A stretch of 64,000 nt of DNA from Ancrocorticia sp047501485 (GCA_047501485.1 JAZDRN010000005.1:128743-192742); one strand, 5' to 3'; counted from the first letter of the stretch, positions 16,764 to 26,089 are shown. Notes: generated from the letters alone by a model not told the origin. Translations and numbers: made by a program.

Positions 16764-17821
16764 GAGGAACCTCCGCGGCGGCTGTTACGGACAAGAAGAT
16801 AGAGCAGATAGGGGGCGCCGAGGATACCCGTGATCACGCCGACCGGGAACTTGGTGTCGAAGGCGAACTGCCCGAGAAGGTCGGCGGCCAGCACAAGACA
16901 GGCGCCGGTGAGCGCGGCAGGGACGACGAGCGAGACCCCGGGCCCCACGAACCTGGAGGCGATCGGGCCGGCGAGGAAGGCCACGAATGCGATCGGGCCG
17001 GTGGTGGCCGTCGCGAAACAGGCCAGGGCAACTGCGGCCAGGATAAGCAGAATTCGGGATCTGTCCACCCGCACACCGAGTGCGGTGGCGGACGCGTCGC
17101 CGAGTTCTAGGGCATTGAGGTCGCGGGAGAGGGCGATGACCACCGGCAGCAGGATGACGATGGCGATGGCGAGCGGGCCGATCGCCTCCATCCGCGATCC
17201 GTTGAGGCTACCCGTGAGCCAGCGCATGGCAACGGCGACATCCCACTCCGCGGCCCGTTGTACGAGGAAGGCCACCACCGAATCGAGCATTGCTCCGACG
17301 CCGATGCCGATGAGGATGAGGCGCCCGCCGGTGGACTCGCCGCTGCGCGCCATGAGATAGATGACGGCCGCGGTGGCGACTCCTGCCACCAGGGCGATGA
17401 ACATCGTTGCCGTGGTGGTCCAATGCAGTCCGACGAGGGCGAACATCGCGGCGGCACTGGCACCGGAGGTGATGCCGATGACGTCGGGGCTCGCGAGCGG
17501 ATTGCGCAGCATGGTCTGGAAGGTGGTGCCGGCGATCCCGAACGCGATACCCGCCAGGGCGCCCGTGATGGCGCGGGGAATACGGAGGGTGCCCACCGCG
17601 AAGGATGCGCCCGGTACCTCCTTGCCGCCGATGACGGCCAGCACGTCCGAAACTGGATAGATGGTGTTGCCGAGCATGAGCATGGCGGAGATCAACGCAA
17701 AAAGGACGAGGAGGAGGGCGATGATCGCGAACCTGGCTCGCCGACTCCGGCGGAGCCTGCCCGCTCGCACCTGCACCACGTGTTCGTCGAACGTCGAGGG
17801 AGAGGTTGCCGTAGCCATCAT
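16760..17821 (-). CDS. FecCD-family siderophore permease, second subunit
   Basis: A 353-residue inner-membrane permease with about ten helices. The start is set at ATG 17821, which overlaps the preceding stop in an ATGA arrangement; a longer in-frame extension upstream is antisense-like and is rejected. A basic N-terminal stretch (RAGRLRRSRRAR) precedes the first helix. FecCD motifs are present: RIPRAITGALAGIAFGIAG, NPLASPDVIGITSGAS, and GPIAFVAFLAGPIASR near the ATPase-coupling loop. It pairs with the adjacent permease to form the channel. Confidence 0.94.
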   Translation of the reverse strand: MMATATSPSTFDEHVVQVRAGRLRRSRRARFAIIALLLVLFALISAMLMLGNTIYPVSDVLAVIGGKEVPGASFAVGTLRIPRAITGALAGIAFGIAGTTFQTMLRNPLASPDVIGITSGASAAAMFALVGLHWTTTATMFIALVAGVATAAVIYLMARSGESTGGRLILIGIGVGAMLDSVVAFLVQRAAEWDVAVAMRWLTGSLNGSRMEAIGPLAIAIVILLPVVIALSRDLNALELGDASATALGVRVDRSRILLILAAVALACFATATTGPIAFVAFLAGPIASRFVGPGVSLVVPAALTGACLVLAADLLGQFAFDTKFPVGVITGILGAPYLLYLLVRNSRRGGSS

Positions 17822-18873
17822 AGTGCCCTCATTCTTGTGCGCCGCGCGATGAGCACGAGGACGGGTGCGCCCACGAAAGCGGTCACAATGCCTGCCTCCA
17901 CCTCGCCCGGATACCCGATGACTCTGCCTATCGTGTCCGCTAGCGTCAGCAACACGGCACCGCCCAAGGCGGACAACGGTAGGAGCCATCGCTGATCGGG
18001 CCCGGCAACAAGCCGCACCACGTGGGGCACCATGAGCCCGACGAATCCGATGGGCCCCGCGGCAGCCGTGACCGCTGCGCACAGCACGACGCCGGCGAGT
18101 GCCGCGATGGCGCGCGTCCTGCCGACGCGAATTCCGAGGCCGGTGGCGACGTCGTCGCCCAACGCGAGTGCGTTGAGGGCCGGGCCGCTAGCGAAAGCGA
18201 CCACGGCAGCGACCGCCAGCAGCGGTGCGACCGTGGACATCGTGCCCCAGTTCGCTCCCGCCACACCTCCGACCTGCCAGAAGCGGAATTCATTCATGGC
18301 GTTGGCCCTGGGCAGCAGGATCGCGCTGACGATCGAGGAGAGGGCGGCGGTCGTCGCCGCACCGGCCAAAGCCAGTTTGATCGGGGTCGCTCCCCCGGCG
18401 CCTATCGAGCCGACCACGTAGACGAACAACGCGGAGACGATGGCGCCCACGAGAGCGAGCCCGAGGTACTGGTAGGCCGAGGAAATGCCGAAGAAGGCGA
18501 TACCGCACACGACGAAGAGCGAAGCGCCCGTGTTCACCCCGAGGATGCCCGGATCGGCGATGGGATTGCGGGTGATCGCCTGCATGAGAGCACCAGAGAG
18601 AGCCAGCGCGGCGCCGCCCATGAGGGCGAGGATCGTGCGCGGAATGCGACTCTGTACCGCAAGCGGTCCGAGTTCCGTGGGGGCCTCACCCCGGAACCAG
18701 GTGGACAACCCCTCCGCGATCTCCGACAGGGTGACGGGCCGCGAACCGAAGGACAACGAAAGGATCACCGCGCCAGCTATCGCGGCGACGGCGATAACGA
18801 CGAGTACCAGATGGCGCCGCGCGCCCGCCCGGGAGGCAGGCGCGCGGTGTTGCTCTAACGCTGAGACAGTCAC
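17818..18873 (-). CDS. FecCD-family siderophore permease, first subunit
   Basis: A 351-residue inner-membrane permease. Family motifs include RIPRTILALMGGAALALSGA, NPIADPGILGVNTGAS, and GPIGFVGLMVPHVVR in the coupling loop. Around nine or ten hydrophobic helices are visible. Four-base overlaps link it to the binding-protein gene upstream (18870-18873) and to the second permease downstream, which implies translational coupling and near-equal expression of the two channel subunits. Confidence 0.94.
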   Translation of the reverse strand: MTVSALEQHRAPASRAGARRHLVLVVIAVAAIAGAVILSLSFGSRPVTLSEIAEGLSTWFRGEAPTELGPLAVQSRIPRTILALMGGAALALSGALMQAITRNPIADPGILGVNTGASLFVVCGIAFFGISSAYQYLGLALVGAIVSALFVYVVGSIGAGGATPIKLALAGAATTAALSSIVSAILLPRANAMNEFRFWQVGGVAGANWGTMSTVAPLLAVAAVVAFASGPALNALALGDDVATGLGIRVGRTRAIAALAGVVLCAAVTAAAGPIGFVGLMVPHVVRLVAGPDQRWLLPLSALGGAVLLTLADTIGRVIGYPGEVEAGIVTAFVGAPVLVLIARRTRMRAL

Positions 18874-19916
18874 TGAACCTTGGCGGCGGCGTCATTCAGC
18901 TGCGCCACGTAGTCCTCGAGGATCCAGGGAATGGACAGCGCCGTCGGGGTGGCGGCCGCACTGTAGGCGTCGCCTTCGCCGAGAGCCACAACCGCGCCGT
19001 TCTTCACGGCCGGAATGGTGTTCCACATCGGGTCAGCCTGCAGAGCGGTCACGAGATCTTCGCCGCCGTAGGAGACGATGACGTCCACGTCTGCCAGCTG
19101 ATCAGCGTTCTCAGAGGTGATATCCAGGTAGAAGGAACCCTTCTCGGCGGCATCGGCTGCCACCTGCGGCATCTCGAAGCCCAGATCGCCGAGGAAGGCG
19201 GTGCGCGGATCTCCGCCGGTGTAGAGCGAGACCGTCGAGAGGTCGGCGGAGTTGATGTAGAAGAACGCGGCGCTCTTGCCCTCGATCGCGGTGGCGTCGG
19301 CGGTGGCGTCCTCGATCTGCTGGTCGATGTCTGAGACCAGTTGCTCGCCCTCGGATTCGAGTCCGAGGGCCTTGGCGTTCATCAGGATCTGGTCACGCCA
19401 CGGCGTGTACCAGGGAATCTCTGGGTAGGCGACAACGGGCGCGATCTCGCTGAGCGTGTCGTAATCCTCCTGGGTCAGCCCAGACTGGGCGGCGAGGATG
19501 ACATCCGGATTGGTATCCGAGATCGCCTCGAAATCGACGCCGTCGGAGCTGGAGAAGATGACGGGGTCCTCTGCTCCGAGTTCCTCGAGTGCATCCGTGG
19601 TCCAGGGGTAGAGCCCGAGATCGGCATCTCCGGTCCAGTTCCAGACCTGCGTATCGGTGCCGACGGGAGCCACTCCGAGCGCCAAGGCCACATCCTGGTT
19701 TCCCCAGGCGACCGTCGCCACACGCTCTGGCTTCTCGGAAATCGTGGTGGTGCCGAGAGCATGCTCGATCTCGACGGGGAACGCTCCGGACTCGGATGTC
19801 TTGCTCTGAGAGGAGGAGGCCTCGGCGTCGTCGTTATTCGTGTCGGACGAGCAGGCCGCCATGGCCAGTGTGAGTGCGCCGGCCAATGTGGCCGTAAAAG
19901 CACGACGAATGCGCAT
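18870..19916 (-). CDS. Iron-siderophore substrate-binding lipoprotein
   Basis: A 348-residue FepB/FecB-like binding protein anchored outside the membrane. The start at MRIRRAFTATL gives a good signal peptide with lipobox MAAC; an upstream GTG-type extension is rejected. After a Ser/Asp-rich linker come class III binding-protein features: VATVAWGNQDVALALGV, NPDVILAAQSGLTQEDYDTL and a C-terminal lobe (VDVIVSYGGEDLV). It is the first gene of the five-gene siderophore uptake operon. An iron-box-like repeat lies 68 bases upstream. The siderophore class cannot be read from the sequence. Confidence 0.94.
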   Translation of the reverse strand: MRIRRAFTATLAGALTLAMAACSSDTNNDDAEASSSQSKTSESGAFPVEIEHALGTTTISEKPERVATVAWGNQDVALALGVAPVGTDTQVWNWTGDADLGLYPWTTDALEELGAEDPVIFSSSDGVDFEAISDTNPDVILAAQSGLTQEDYDTLSEIAPVVAYPEIPWYTPWRDQILMNAKALGLESEGEQLVSDIDQQIEDATADATAIEGKSAAFFYINSADLSTVSLYTGGDPRTAFLGDLGFEMPQVAADAAEKGSFYLDITSENADQLADVDVIVSYGGEDLVTALQADPMWNTIPAVKNGAVVALGEGDAYSAAATPTALSIPWILEDYVAQLNDAAAKVQ

Positions 19917-19979
19917 GTCTACTATCTCCGCTTCGTGGGGTACACAGGCGGGTAACACCACGCCCGGCCTCATCCTTGG

Positions 19980-20003
19980 TCAGGTTAGGCGTCCCTAACT
20001 TTA
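19980..20003 (-). promoter_or_regulatory. Iron-box-like inverted repeat before the uptake operon
   Basis: GTTAGG (19984-19989), four bases, CCTAAC (19994-19999) form an inverted repeat. Each half extends toward the DtxR/IdeR half-site TWAGGTWAGS, though the two halves are spaced wider than in the classical 19-bp box. A matching element lies at 29723-29738. The remaining gap to 20354 holds only a short GGACATGTGCGA direct repeat (about 20197-20222) and no gene. Confidence 0.6.
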
Positions 20004-20354
20004 AAGGTGGACCTTCGGCGACGCAATGCCATGTCAGACGCAATTGTGTGACGCTCGTCTACTACTCGCGCGACTCCGCTAGATTATCTGTTTCCCACCG
20101 CGGGCCCGCGGGCCGAATGTCCCACTCGAACACTGGTGCGTGCCTGCCACATGATATCCGCGAAGTACCGGGGACTCTCGGGGATGGGGTTGCGTAGGAC
20201 ATGTGCGAGGACATGTGCGAGGTCACTTCCCCGGCCCTGATCTTCGGCCCGAAGCAGGCGTACATTTGGGTTTTGGAGCACCACACAGTGCGAGCATGAC
20301 GAGGTTGCGCGCCACGCGGGCCGCCGCGCACTGACACCGACGAAAGAGAGCGAC

Positions 20355-20996
20355 GTGGACGCGTTACACAACCTCCTCAATGCCGAGGCCCTTCTCCAAT
20401 CCTTCGGACCCTGGGCGCTTGCAGGCATCGCGATCGTCATCTTCATCGAGTCCGGCGTGCTGTTCCCCTTCCTGCCTGGCGATTCGCTTCTGGTCACCGC
20501 GGCGATTCTCGCATCGAGCCTGGGAATCACCCACTGGGAGCTGTGGATGGTAGCGGCCATCGCCGCCGTAGCCGGCGATCAGGTCGGCTACCATCTGGGG
20601 CACTCCTTCGGGCCGCGCTTCTTCAAACCGGACGCGCGCGTCCTGCGAACCGACCGCCTCGAAGAGGCCACCGCGTTCTTCGAGAAGTACGGGGCGCTGG
20701 CACTGGTGCTCGGGCGCTTCGTGCCGATCGTGCGCACCTACGTTCCGCTGGCTGCGGGCACCGCACGAATGCCCTTCAAGCACTTCGTCGTGTGGAACAC
20801 CCTGGGAGCTCTCACCTGGGTGACCTCCATGGTGCTGGTGAGCACCCTTCTCGGTGGCATCCCTGGCATCGCCAAGAACATCGAACTGCTCGCGATCGTC
20901 ATCGTGGCGATTTCGGTTCTTCCTGTGGTCATCAGCGTGCTGCGCAAGAGGGCGGTGGCAAAAAGGGCGGTTCAGGAGGCTGCCTCTATCGACTGA
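20355..20996 (+). CDS. DedA-family membrane protein
   Basis: A 213-residue inner-membrane protein of the DedA/VTT family, linked to lipid-carrier recycling (undecaprenyl phosphate or phospholipid flipping) and envelope homeostasis. Family features are FIESGVLFPFLPGDSLL (about residues 30-46), the re-entrant GDQVGYHLGHSFG, and the conserved GRFVPIVRTYVPLAAG. Four to five helices are visible. It starts at GTG after GAAAGAGAG. It appears to be monocistronic. The lipid substrate of this particular paralogue cannot be told. Confidence 0.92.
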   Translation: MDALHNLLNAEALLQSFGPWALAGIAIVIFIESGVLFPFLPGDSLLVTAAILASSLGITHWELWMVAAIAAVAGDQVGYHLGHSFGPRFFKPDARVLRTDRLEEATAFFEKYGALALVLGRFVPIVRTYVPLAAGTARMPFKHFVVWNTLGALTWVTSMVLVSTLLGGIPGIAKNIELLAIVIVAISVLPVVISVLRKRAVAKRAVQEAASID

Positions 20997-21171
20997 ACAT
21001 CCCTGCCACCGTGGCGCCGTGGTGCCGTGCATATCTTTCCGTATTCGGGAAGATAGAAGCTCACGAGCCCGAAAAAGTCCATTTCGCCGGTTTTATGCAC
21101 GCACCCGAGGCCGCTCTGCCGGGATGTGGGAGAATCGAACGGCAGATATCTCCTGGAAGGTTAGGAAATCC

Positions 21172-21972
21172 ATGCCCAGCTCCCTCGCGATGATCGACGT
21201 CGATGGCACTCTCATGCACCGCGGAGACTGGAACCCCGGCGCACATGAACTGATCACCCATCTCGCGGAGAAGGGCCTTCATGTGGCGCTATGCTCTGGC
21301 CGGCCGACCGGCGGCCTGATCTCGCTCGCACGGGAGATGCCCGCTGTCTCGCTGGTCGTCAGCAGTAGCGGTACCACTGCTCTGGCACGCGAATCTGAGG
21401 ATGTCGACGCCTCGTGGCGGATGCTGGACCATCGCACATTGGATCCCGTACTGGTCGCGCAGGCTATGAAACTCGCCGATCGCGCCGGCATCGAGACGTG
21501 GGCCTACACCGCACGCGATTGGCTGGTGCGTGAGATAAGCGCAAGGGTTCGGGATGAATGGACGTTCATCGGAGATACACCCCACATCGACCCCATCGTC
21601 GGGCGTGAGGACATCGGGAAGTTCCTCTTCCTCGTCGAAGGCCAGGCCCACTCCTCTGTGCTCGGACAGATCGACGAATGGGAGGGTGTGGGCGTCGTGA
21701 TGTCCGGGAAGACATACGCAGATCTGGTACCGGAGGTCGCGACGCATACCAAGGGCGGAGATCTCCTCACCGAGCATCTGGGCATCGGTTGGGAGGACGT
21801 TCTGGCGATCGGTGACGGCCAGAACGACATCGGCATGCTCTCCAGAGCGGGCCAGGCGATCGGCGTGGCTCCGTTGGCGGAAGACATGCTGCCAACCCCC
21901 GCGCGGGGGCAGCGCCGCGGCTATGCCGCCAACACCGCCGAGGCACTGGAGATAGCACGCGAGTGGGTGTGA
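21172..21972 (+). CDS. HAD-superfamily (Cof-like) hydrolase
   Basis: A 266-residue haloacid dehalogenase-type phosphatase. Motif I is IDVDGTL (about residues 8-14) with the nucleophile Asp; motif II lies in ALCSGRPTGG; motif IV is AIGDGQNDIGML near the C-terminus, typical of Cof-type type-IIB enzymes acting on sugar phosphates or flavin nucleotides. The start MPSSLAMIDV follows GGAAGGTTAGG; a longer frame that runs back through the DedA gene is rejected. Substrate unknown. Confidence 0.88.
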   Translation: MPSSLAMIDVDGTLMHRGDWNPGAHELITHLAEKGLHVALCSGRPTGGLISLAREMPAVSLVVSSSGTTALARESEDVDASWRMLDHRTLDPVLVAQAMKLADRAGIETWAYTARDWLVREISARVRDEWTFIGDTPHIDPIVGREDIGKFLFLVEGQAHSSVLGQIDEWEGVGVVMSGKTYADLVPEVATHTKGGDLLTEHLGIGWEDVLAIGDGQNDIGMLSRAGQAIGVAPLAEDMLPTPARGQRRGYAANTAEALEIAREWV

Positions 21973-21984
21973 GCGGGCCCTTCA

Positions 21985-22584
21985 CTAATTGTCTGGGACC
22001 GTTTTGCCCAACAGAAGGCGAGCGGGCGATCCGCTGAGCCCGACCAACCGCAACGGCAAGGCGACGATCCGTCCTTCACGAGGAATCGTTCCGATGTCGC
22101 AACGGGTGTCCTCGAGCAAGAATTTCCCCGCCTGCGCCAGTTTTCGGTGGAAGAGCAGAGGGTCTCGATGGGCCACCAGCACTTCTCCGATCAGCACGAC
22201 CAAACTCGGCGAGCACTCCACCAGAATCTCGATCGCCTCGGGAGCCATCGGTGCCTCGGATCGGGTATCGACGACGACGGCGGTCGTCGCCGTCCACTCG
22301 TATTCCGCACACCTGCCAAGTTCGCCGGAGCGCAGCAAACGGTATGCTCCCACGCAGTCGTCCGGGCTCAGCGCGTCGATCGTGGCACCGGCGGGATCGA
22401 AGTGACGCGGAGCGTCGATGTGTGTGCCGGTCTGGGTTCCCAGGCTCAGCTGCCACACCTCGAATCCTTGAGCTGCGTGTCCAACCCAGGGTGCAGTGTG
22501 GAAATCCGGATCCCGGTAGCCCTCTTCCCCATAGATCTCGATGGATTGATCGAGGGGCTTTGTGAGATCGAGCCATTCGCCCAT
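21985..22584 (-). CDS. Cyclase-family protein (kynurenine formamidase-like)
   Basis: A 199-residue metal-dependent hydrolase of the cyclase/KynB family. The signature TGTHIDAPRHF (about residues 53-63) supplies His and Asp metal ligands. N-terminal LDLTKPLDQSIEIYG fits the family opening. AGGAA precedes the ATG. Members hydrolyse N-formylkynurenine, isatin or similar amides; no tryptophan-degradation genes are nearby, so the substrate is open. It converges on the HAD gene with 12 bases between stops. Confidence 0.85.
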   Translation of the reverse strand: MGEWLDLTKPLDQSIEIYGEEGYRDPDFHTAPWVGHAAQGFEVWQLSLGTQTGTHIDAPRHFDPAGATIDALSPDDCVGAYRLLRSGELGRCAEYEWTATTAVVVDTRSEAPMAPEAIEILVECSPSLVVLIGEVLVAHRDPLLFHRKLAQAGKFLLEDTRCDIGTIPREGRIVALPLRLVGLSGSPARLLLGKTVPDN

Positions 22585-22742
22585 AGATTCCTGCGGCTTC
22601 CTCGTTCGAGACCGGACAACGTCACAGCGGATCGGTTGTCGCGGGCGTCATTGCCCTGCATCATGGCAACGCTGCATTTCACCCGCTCTGACAAGTGTAG
22701 GGGACGCCGATATTTGAGCAGGGATCCAAACGGAATCGCCGC

Positions 22743-22776
22743 AGCGCGAGCCGAGGCACAGCGCGAGCCGAGGCAC
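22743..22776. repeat. Tandem 17-bp direct repeat
   Basis: The unit AGCGCGAGCCGAGGCAC occurs twice back to back (22743 and 22760) and runs into further GCCAC/GGCACGAG-rich sequence up to about 22800. The gap 22585-22871 holds only this repeat and the hairpin at 22814-22858. Confidence 0.8.
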
Positions 22777-22813
22777 GAGCCACAAGCCACAAGGCACGAG
22801 GCAACGCGTAGAG

Positions 22814-22858
22814 GAGAAGCGCGGAGCGCGGCACAAGGCCCCACGCTCCGCGCTTCTC
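22814..22858 (-). terminator. Strong hairpin after the flavoprotein gene
   Basis: GAGAAGCGCGGAGCG (22814-22828) and its perfect complement (22844-22858) form a 15-bp stem with a 15-base loop. It begins 14 bases beyond the stop of the minus-strand flavoprotein gene. No U-tract is present, as in many actinobacterial terminators. Confidence 0.7.
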
Positions 22859-22871
22859 ATACAGCTCGCCG

Positions 22872-24518
22872 TTACTCCACCCGTTCCGCCGCCATCCTTC
22901 GTGCACCGCGCAGCCCGAAGACCGAAGCGGGGGCGATGGTGGACCCGGGCCCTGGATAGGTGTGTCCCATGACGCTGGCGGTGGTGTTGCCTGCGGCGTA
23001 CAGGCCCGCGATGACGGAGCCATCCTCGCGCAGGACCCGTGCATCCTTGTCAGTGAGGAGTCCACCCTTGGTGCCGAGGTCGCCAGCCACCACCTTGTAT
23101 GCCGCGAAGGGACCCTTCTCCAACGGGGCCAGGCACGGGTTCGGGCGTACGGTCGGATCGCCGTAGTAGCGGTCATACGCCGAATCACCCTTGTGGAAAT
23201 CCTGATCGATGCCCGTGCGAGCGAAGCCGTTGAACCGGGCGACCGTTGAGCGCAGGTTGTCGCGATCCACGCCGATCTTGGCGGCAAGCTCGTCCAAGGT
23301 CTTCGCCTTGAACTTCAGCCCCTTCTCTTCCATCCCCTTGCTCAGGCCGGGCTGGATCGAGAAGGTGCGGAAGTAGCGCTTGTTGTATGGGCCAGCGGTG
23401 ATCATCCAGTAGTCACCGCCGCGATCGTGCTCGATCATGTGGTGGCCGAGATCGATATACGATTCGGCCTCGTTGGCAAATCGTTTGCCCTGCGAATCGA
23501 CGATCATCATGTAGGGCAACGATCGCTCGCCGACGAGGAAAGCCGGCACCGGCCCCTCTTGGAACGGTGCGAGAGATGCACCCCACCAGGCGTCGTCCAT
23601 GTAGTCGACCGCCGCGCCTATCTCTTGCGCGAACTCGATGGGACGGCCGAGGTTGCCGGGATTTCCTGAGGTGTAGCCGGTGACGTTCTGGTACTTCTTG
23701 CGCCACTCTTGGTTGGATTCGAAACCTCCTGCGCCCAGCATCACCCCACGGCGCGCCCTCAGGATACGCTCGCCGCTTTCAGTTGTGATTCGCACACCCA
23801 CGACGCGGTCGTTCTCGGTCACCAAGCCGACGGCGGGCGCCTCCAGCAGCAACGGAACCTTCCCTTTCACCAGGACGGCGTATGCGAACTGTGCCGCCAA
23901 GGCCCCGCCCAACCCGACGAGCTTCTTGCCCCTGGCAAAGCCACCGATGGTTCGGAAGACGAACTCGGCGCCTCGCATGAATCCTGCAGGTGTGGACCAC
24001 GCCCTCCCGAGAAGCCATACATCGTTCGTTCGGACAGGCAATGGCACCACGCCACGCTGAGTATTCGCCCATACGCCCAGTTTCTTCACGTCGAAGTTCT
24101 GTCCCTCGATTGCTCGGCCGATCTTCCCGCCTGGAAGCTCCGGGTAGTAATCCGGGTAATCGGTGTCTCGCATGAACTCCATACCATGGCGCTCGGCAGT
24201 GCTCACGAAATCCTTGACGCTGTCGATGAACGCCTCGATACGCTCGCGCGAGGATGCGGGCCCCGGTTCTCCGATGGTGGTGAGCATGTACTGAAGGGCT
24301 TCTTCCCGTGAATCCCCTGCGCCTTCGCGCTTCATCAATGGATTGTTCGGCATCCACAGCCCGCCGCCGGACATCGATGTATTGCCACCCCATTGATCGG
24401 TGCTTTCCACCATGATGGCGCTGAGACCTTCGTCGACGGCGCCCAAAGCTGTCGCGAACGCCGCCGCACCGCTGCCTACGACGACGACGTCGTACGTTTC
24501 GTTCTCTGTTGCTGACAT
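22872..24518 (-). CDS. FAD-binding dehydrogenase, 3-ketosteroid-Delta1-dehydrogenase-like
   Basis: A 548-residue flavoprotein of the FAD_binding_2 family. The FAD motif VVVGSGAAAFATALGAVDEG is at about residues 12-31, then GGNTSMSGGGLWMPNN, and a C-terminal cap with AGDLGTKGGLLTD and LYAAGNTTASVMGHTYPGPG, as in KstD and related steroid or fumarate-type enzymes. RBS AAGGGG precedes the ATG at 24518; upstream in-frame codons are rejected. It is divergent from a TetR gene and shares a 26-bp palindrome. A full steroid pathway is absent here, so the substrate could be another cyclic ketone or lipid. Confidence 0.85.
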   Translation of the reverse strand: MSATENETYDVVVVGSGAAAFATALGAVDEGLSAIMVESTDQWGGNTSMSGGGLWMPNNPLMKREGAGDSREEALQYMLTTIGEPGPASSRERIEAFIDSVKDFVSTAERHGMEFMRDTDYPDYYPELPGGKIGRAIEGQNFDVKKLGVWANTQRGVVPLPVRTNDVWLLGRAWSTPAGFMRGAEFVFRTIGGFARGKKLVGLGGALAAQFAYAVLVKGKVPLLLEAPAVGLVTENDRVVGVRITTESGERILRARRGVMLGAGGFESNQEWRKKYQNVTGYTSGNPGNLGRPIEFAQEIGAAVDYMDDAWWGASLAPFQEGPVPAFLVGERSLPYMMIVDSQGKRFANEAESYIDLGHHMIEHDRGGDYWMITAGPYNKRYFRTFSIQPGLSKGMEEKGLKFKAKTLDELAAKIGVDRDNLRSTVARFNGFARTGIDQDFHKGDSAYDRYYGDPTVRPNPCLAPLEKGPFAAYKVVAGDLGTKGGLLTDKDARVLREDGSVIAGLYAAGNTTASVMGHTYPGPGSTIAPASVFGLRGARRMAAERVE

Positions 24519-24547
24519 TGTGCATCCCCTTGTCTCTTCGAGACACT

Positions 24548-24573
24548 TAAACCGGACAGTGCTGTCCGGTTTA
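24548..24573. promoter_or_regulatory. 26-bp palindromic TetR operator
   Basis: Arms TAAACCGGACAG (24548-24559) and CTGTCCGGTTTA (24562-24573) are a perfect 12-bp inverted repeat around TG. The site lies between the divergent flavoprotein and TetR genes. A possible -10 TATACT (24575-24580) sits seven bases before the TetR ATG, suggesting a leaderless transcript whose promoter the operator covers. A second small repeat (TGTCTC, three bases, GAGACA, 24531-24545) lies in the flavoprotein leader. Confidence 0.8.
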
Positions 24574-24587
24574 GTATACTGAGTCAC

Positions 24588-25217
24588 ATGAACCCTACGC
24601 ATCCGGAAGTTACAGTCAGCGCTCCTCAACGGGTCGAGGGCAGAGGAGGAACCGGGCGTACACGGGTTGGGAATCGGGGGCCCGCGGCAGCCGCAGAGAA
24701 CCATGCCGCCCTCATCGCCTCCGCGCGGAAACTGTTCGCGGCACAGGGCTTCCATGTGCCGCTCACCGCCATCGCCCAGGATGCCGGCGTCGGACAAGCC
24801 GTGCTGTACCGCCATTTCCCGTCCCGGATCGACTTGGCACTGGCCGTCTTCGACGAGAACTTGAAACGCGTCAAGACCGCCGTCGAGCGGGTGCCCGCTC
24901 GAGAGTTGCGCTTCGCGGTGGCATGGCGCGAGCTGGTCGACCTAACGGTCAGCGATGTTGCCTTTATCGAGACCGTCGTGGAATCTGCGCGCGATCCGCG
25001 GGTCGAGGCCCTGCATGAGCAATTGAATGCTTTTCTCAACCCGCTGCTGGAGGATGCGCAGAAAAACGGGACGGCATCACAAGAGATGACACTAGGCGCC
25101 ATGTTCATGGCGTTGCGCGCAGCCTACGGTTTGGTGGCGACGCAGCCCTCCACGGATGTCTCCGCAAGAGCCGAGGTGGAGAGGCTGTTGGAGAGGTTGG
25201 GCCTGCCAACCGCCTGA
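24588..25217 (+). CDS. TetR/AcrR-family regulator
   Basis: A 209-residue repressor. An unusually long Gly/Arg-rich N-terminal extension (about 35 residues) precedes the helix-turn-helix (LTAIAQDAGVGQAVLYRHFP, about residues 60-79). The C-terminal helical domain is the ligand-binding and dimer part. It is divergent from the steroid-dehydrogenase-like gene and the 26-bp palindrome between them is the obvious operator, so it probably represses that enzyme until its substrate or a related ligand appears. The ligand is unknown. Confidence 0.88.
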   Translation: MNPTHPEVTVSAPQRVEGRGGTGRTRVGNRGPAAAAENHAALIASARKLFAAQGFHVPLTAIAQDAGVGQAVLYRHFPSRIDLALAVFDENLKRVKTAVERVPARELRFAVAWRELVDLTVSDVAFIETVVESARDPRVEALHEQLNAFLNPLLEDAQKNGTASQEMTLGAMFMALRAAYGLVATQPSTDVSARAEVERLLERLGLPTA

Positions 25218-25366
25218 AGAAGAGACAACGGGTTGTGCTTTCTCACGAGATGCTAAACGGCCGATTCCGCGCGGTAAGGTCCCTCCGCCACCCTATGCCG
25301 TCCGCGTCGGATCGCAACACGGTCCCTCTGCGAAACTGTGGACCCGCGCAACTATGGAAGACCGGA

Positions 25367-26089
25367 TCAGAATTCGGGCCAATGCTGCTCCAGGCCCGCG
25401 AGGATGAACTCGACCTTCAGATCCATGATCGTCCGCCCTGTCCAAGTGTCCTGAGGCTGGAAGAACACGTTCGATTCACCGGCGGCTTCGCGTAACACAT
25501 CTAGCCCGCTTCGCCCCTTCTCATCGACCGACCGCATGGACTCCACGCCGAGATGGCAGGAGAAGACGGTATCGCCTAGAAAATCGAGCGCGAACATGGA
25601 CTGCCGCCGGGACTTACCCTGAACCGCCAGATTATCGGCGTACACCGCCACAACGCTCGTGATGTGTGTCGGCGCGGCTGGATAGGCGAACACCAGACGA
25701 CTCAATCCCGGAAATTCCTCGCACAGCCGCCAGCACTCGTCCGCCCACAGCCTCAACGAGTCGCGCCAGTGCATACCGGGCTCGGGCAGCGCGATGCTCG
25801 CTGCCGCCGAGTCCAGACAGGCGATCACGAGATCGTCTCGGGAGGGGAAAATCCGATAGATCGCCGCCGTAACAACTCCGAGCCTGCGTGCAACCGCCGA
25901 AAGGGTGAAGCGGTCGACACCCTCCGCGACGGCCGCCGCCACGACATCTTGAGCGGTGAAGACTGGCTTTCGGCCCAACTTCGGCCCACCGGACGGAGAA
26001 CGAGAGGGGCGAGCGCGAGAAGGCCCGCTGGCCCCCTCACGCTCGCCCCGTATCTCCAACGAATCCTCCATCGATCGAGGATATCGCAT
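25367..26089 (-). CDS. TetR-family regulator coupled to the exporter operon
   Basis: A 240-residue TetR protein. After a basic Ser/Arg/Pro-rich head, the DNA-binding helices are at about residues 48-92 (FTLSAVARRLGVVTAAIYRI, FPSRDDLV). The ATG at 26089 overlaps the TGA of the upstream ABC exporter gene (TGATG), which sets the start and implies translational coupling. Being the third gene of a siderophore-type exporter operon, it may feed back on export, but no palindromic operator was identified by eye before the operon other than the iron-box-like site. Confidence 0.85.
   Translation of the reverse strand: MRYPRSMEDSLEIRGEREGASGPSRARPSRSPSGGPKLGRKPVFTAQDVVAAAVAEGVDRFTLSAVARRLGVVTAAIYRIFPSRDDLVIACLDSAAASIALPEPGMHWRDSLRLWADECWRLCEEFPGLSRLVFAYPAAPTHITSVVAVYADNLAVQGKSRRQSMFALDFLGDTVFSCHLGVESMRSVDEKGRSGLDVLREAAGESNVFFQPQDTWTGRTIMDLKVEFILAGLEQHWPEF

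Noticed and set aside
20190..20225. Short GGACATGTGCGA direct repeat
   Set aside because: Two short copies only; too little to call a functional element.
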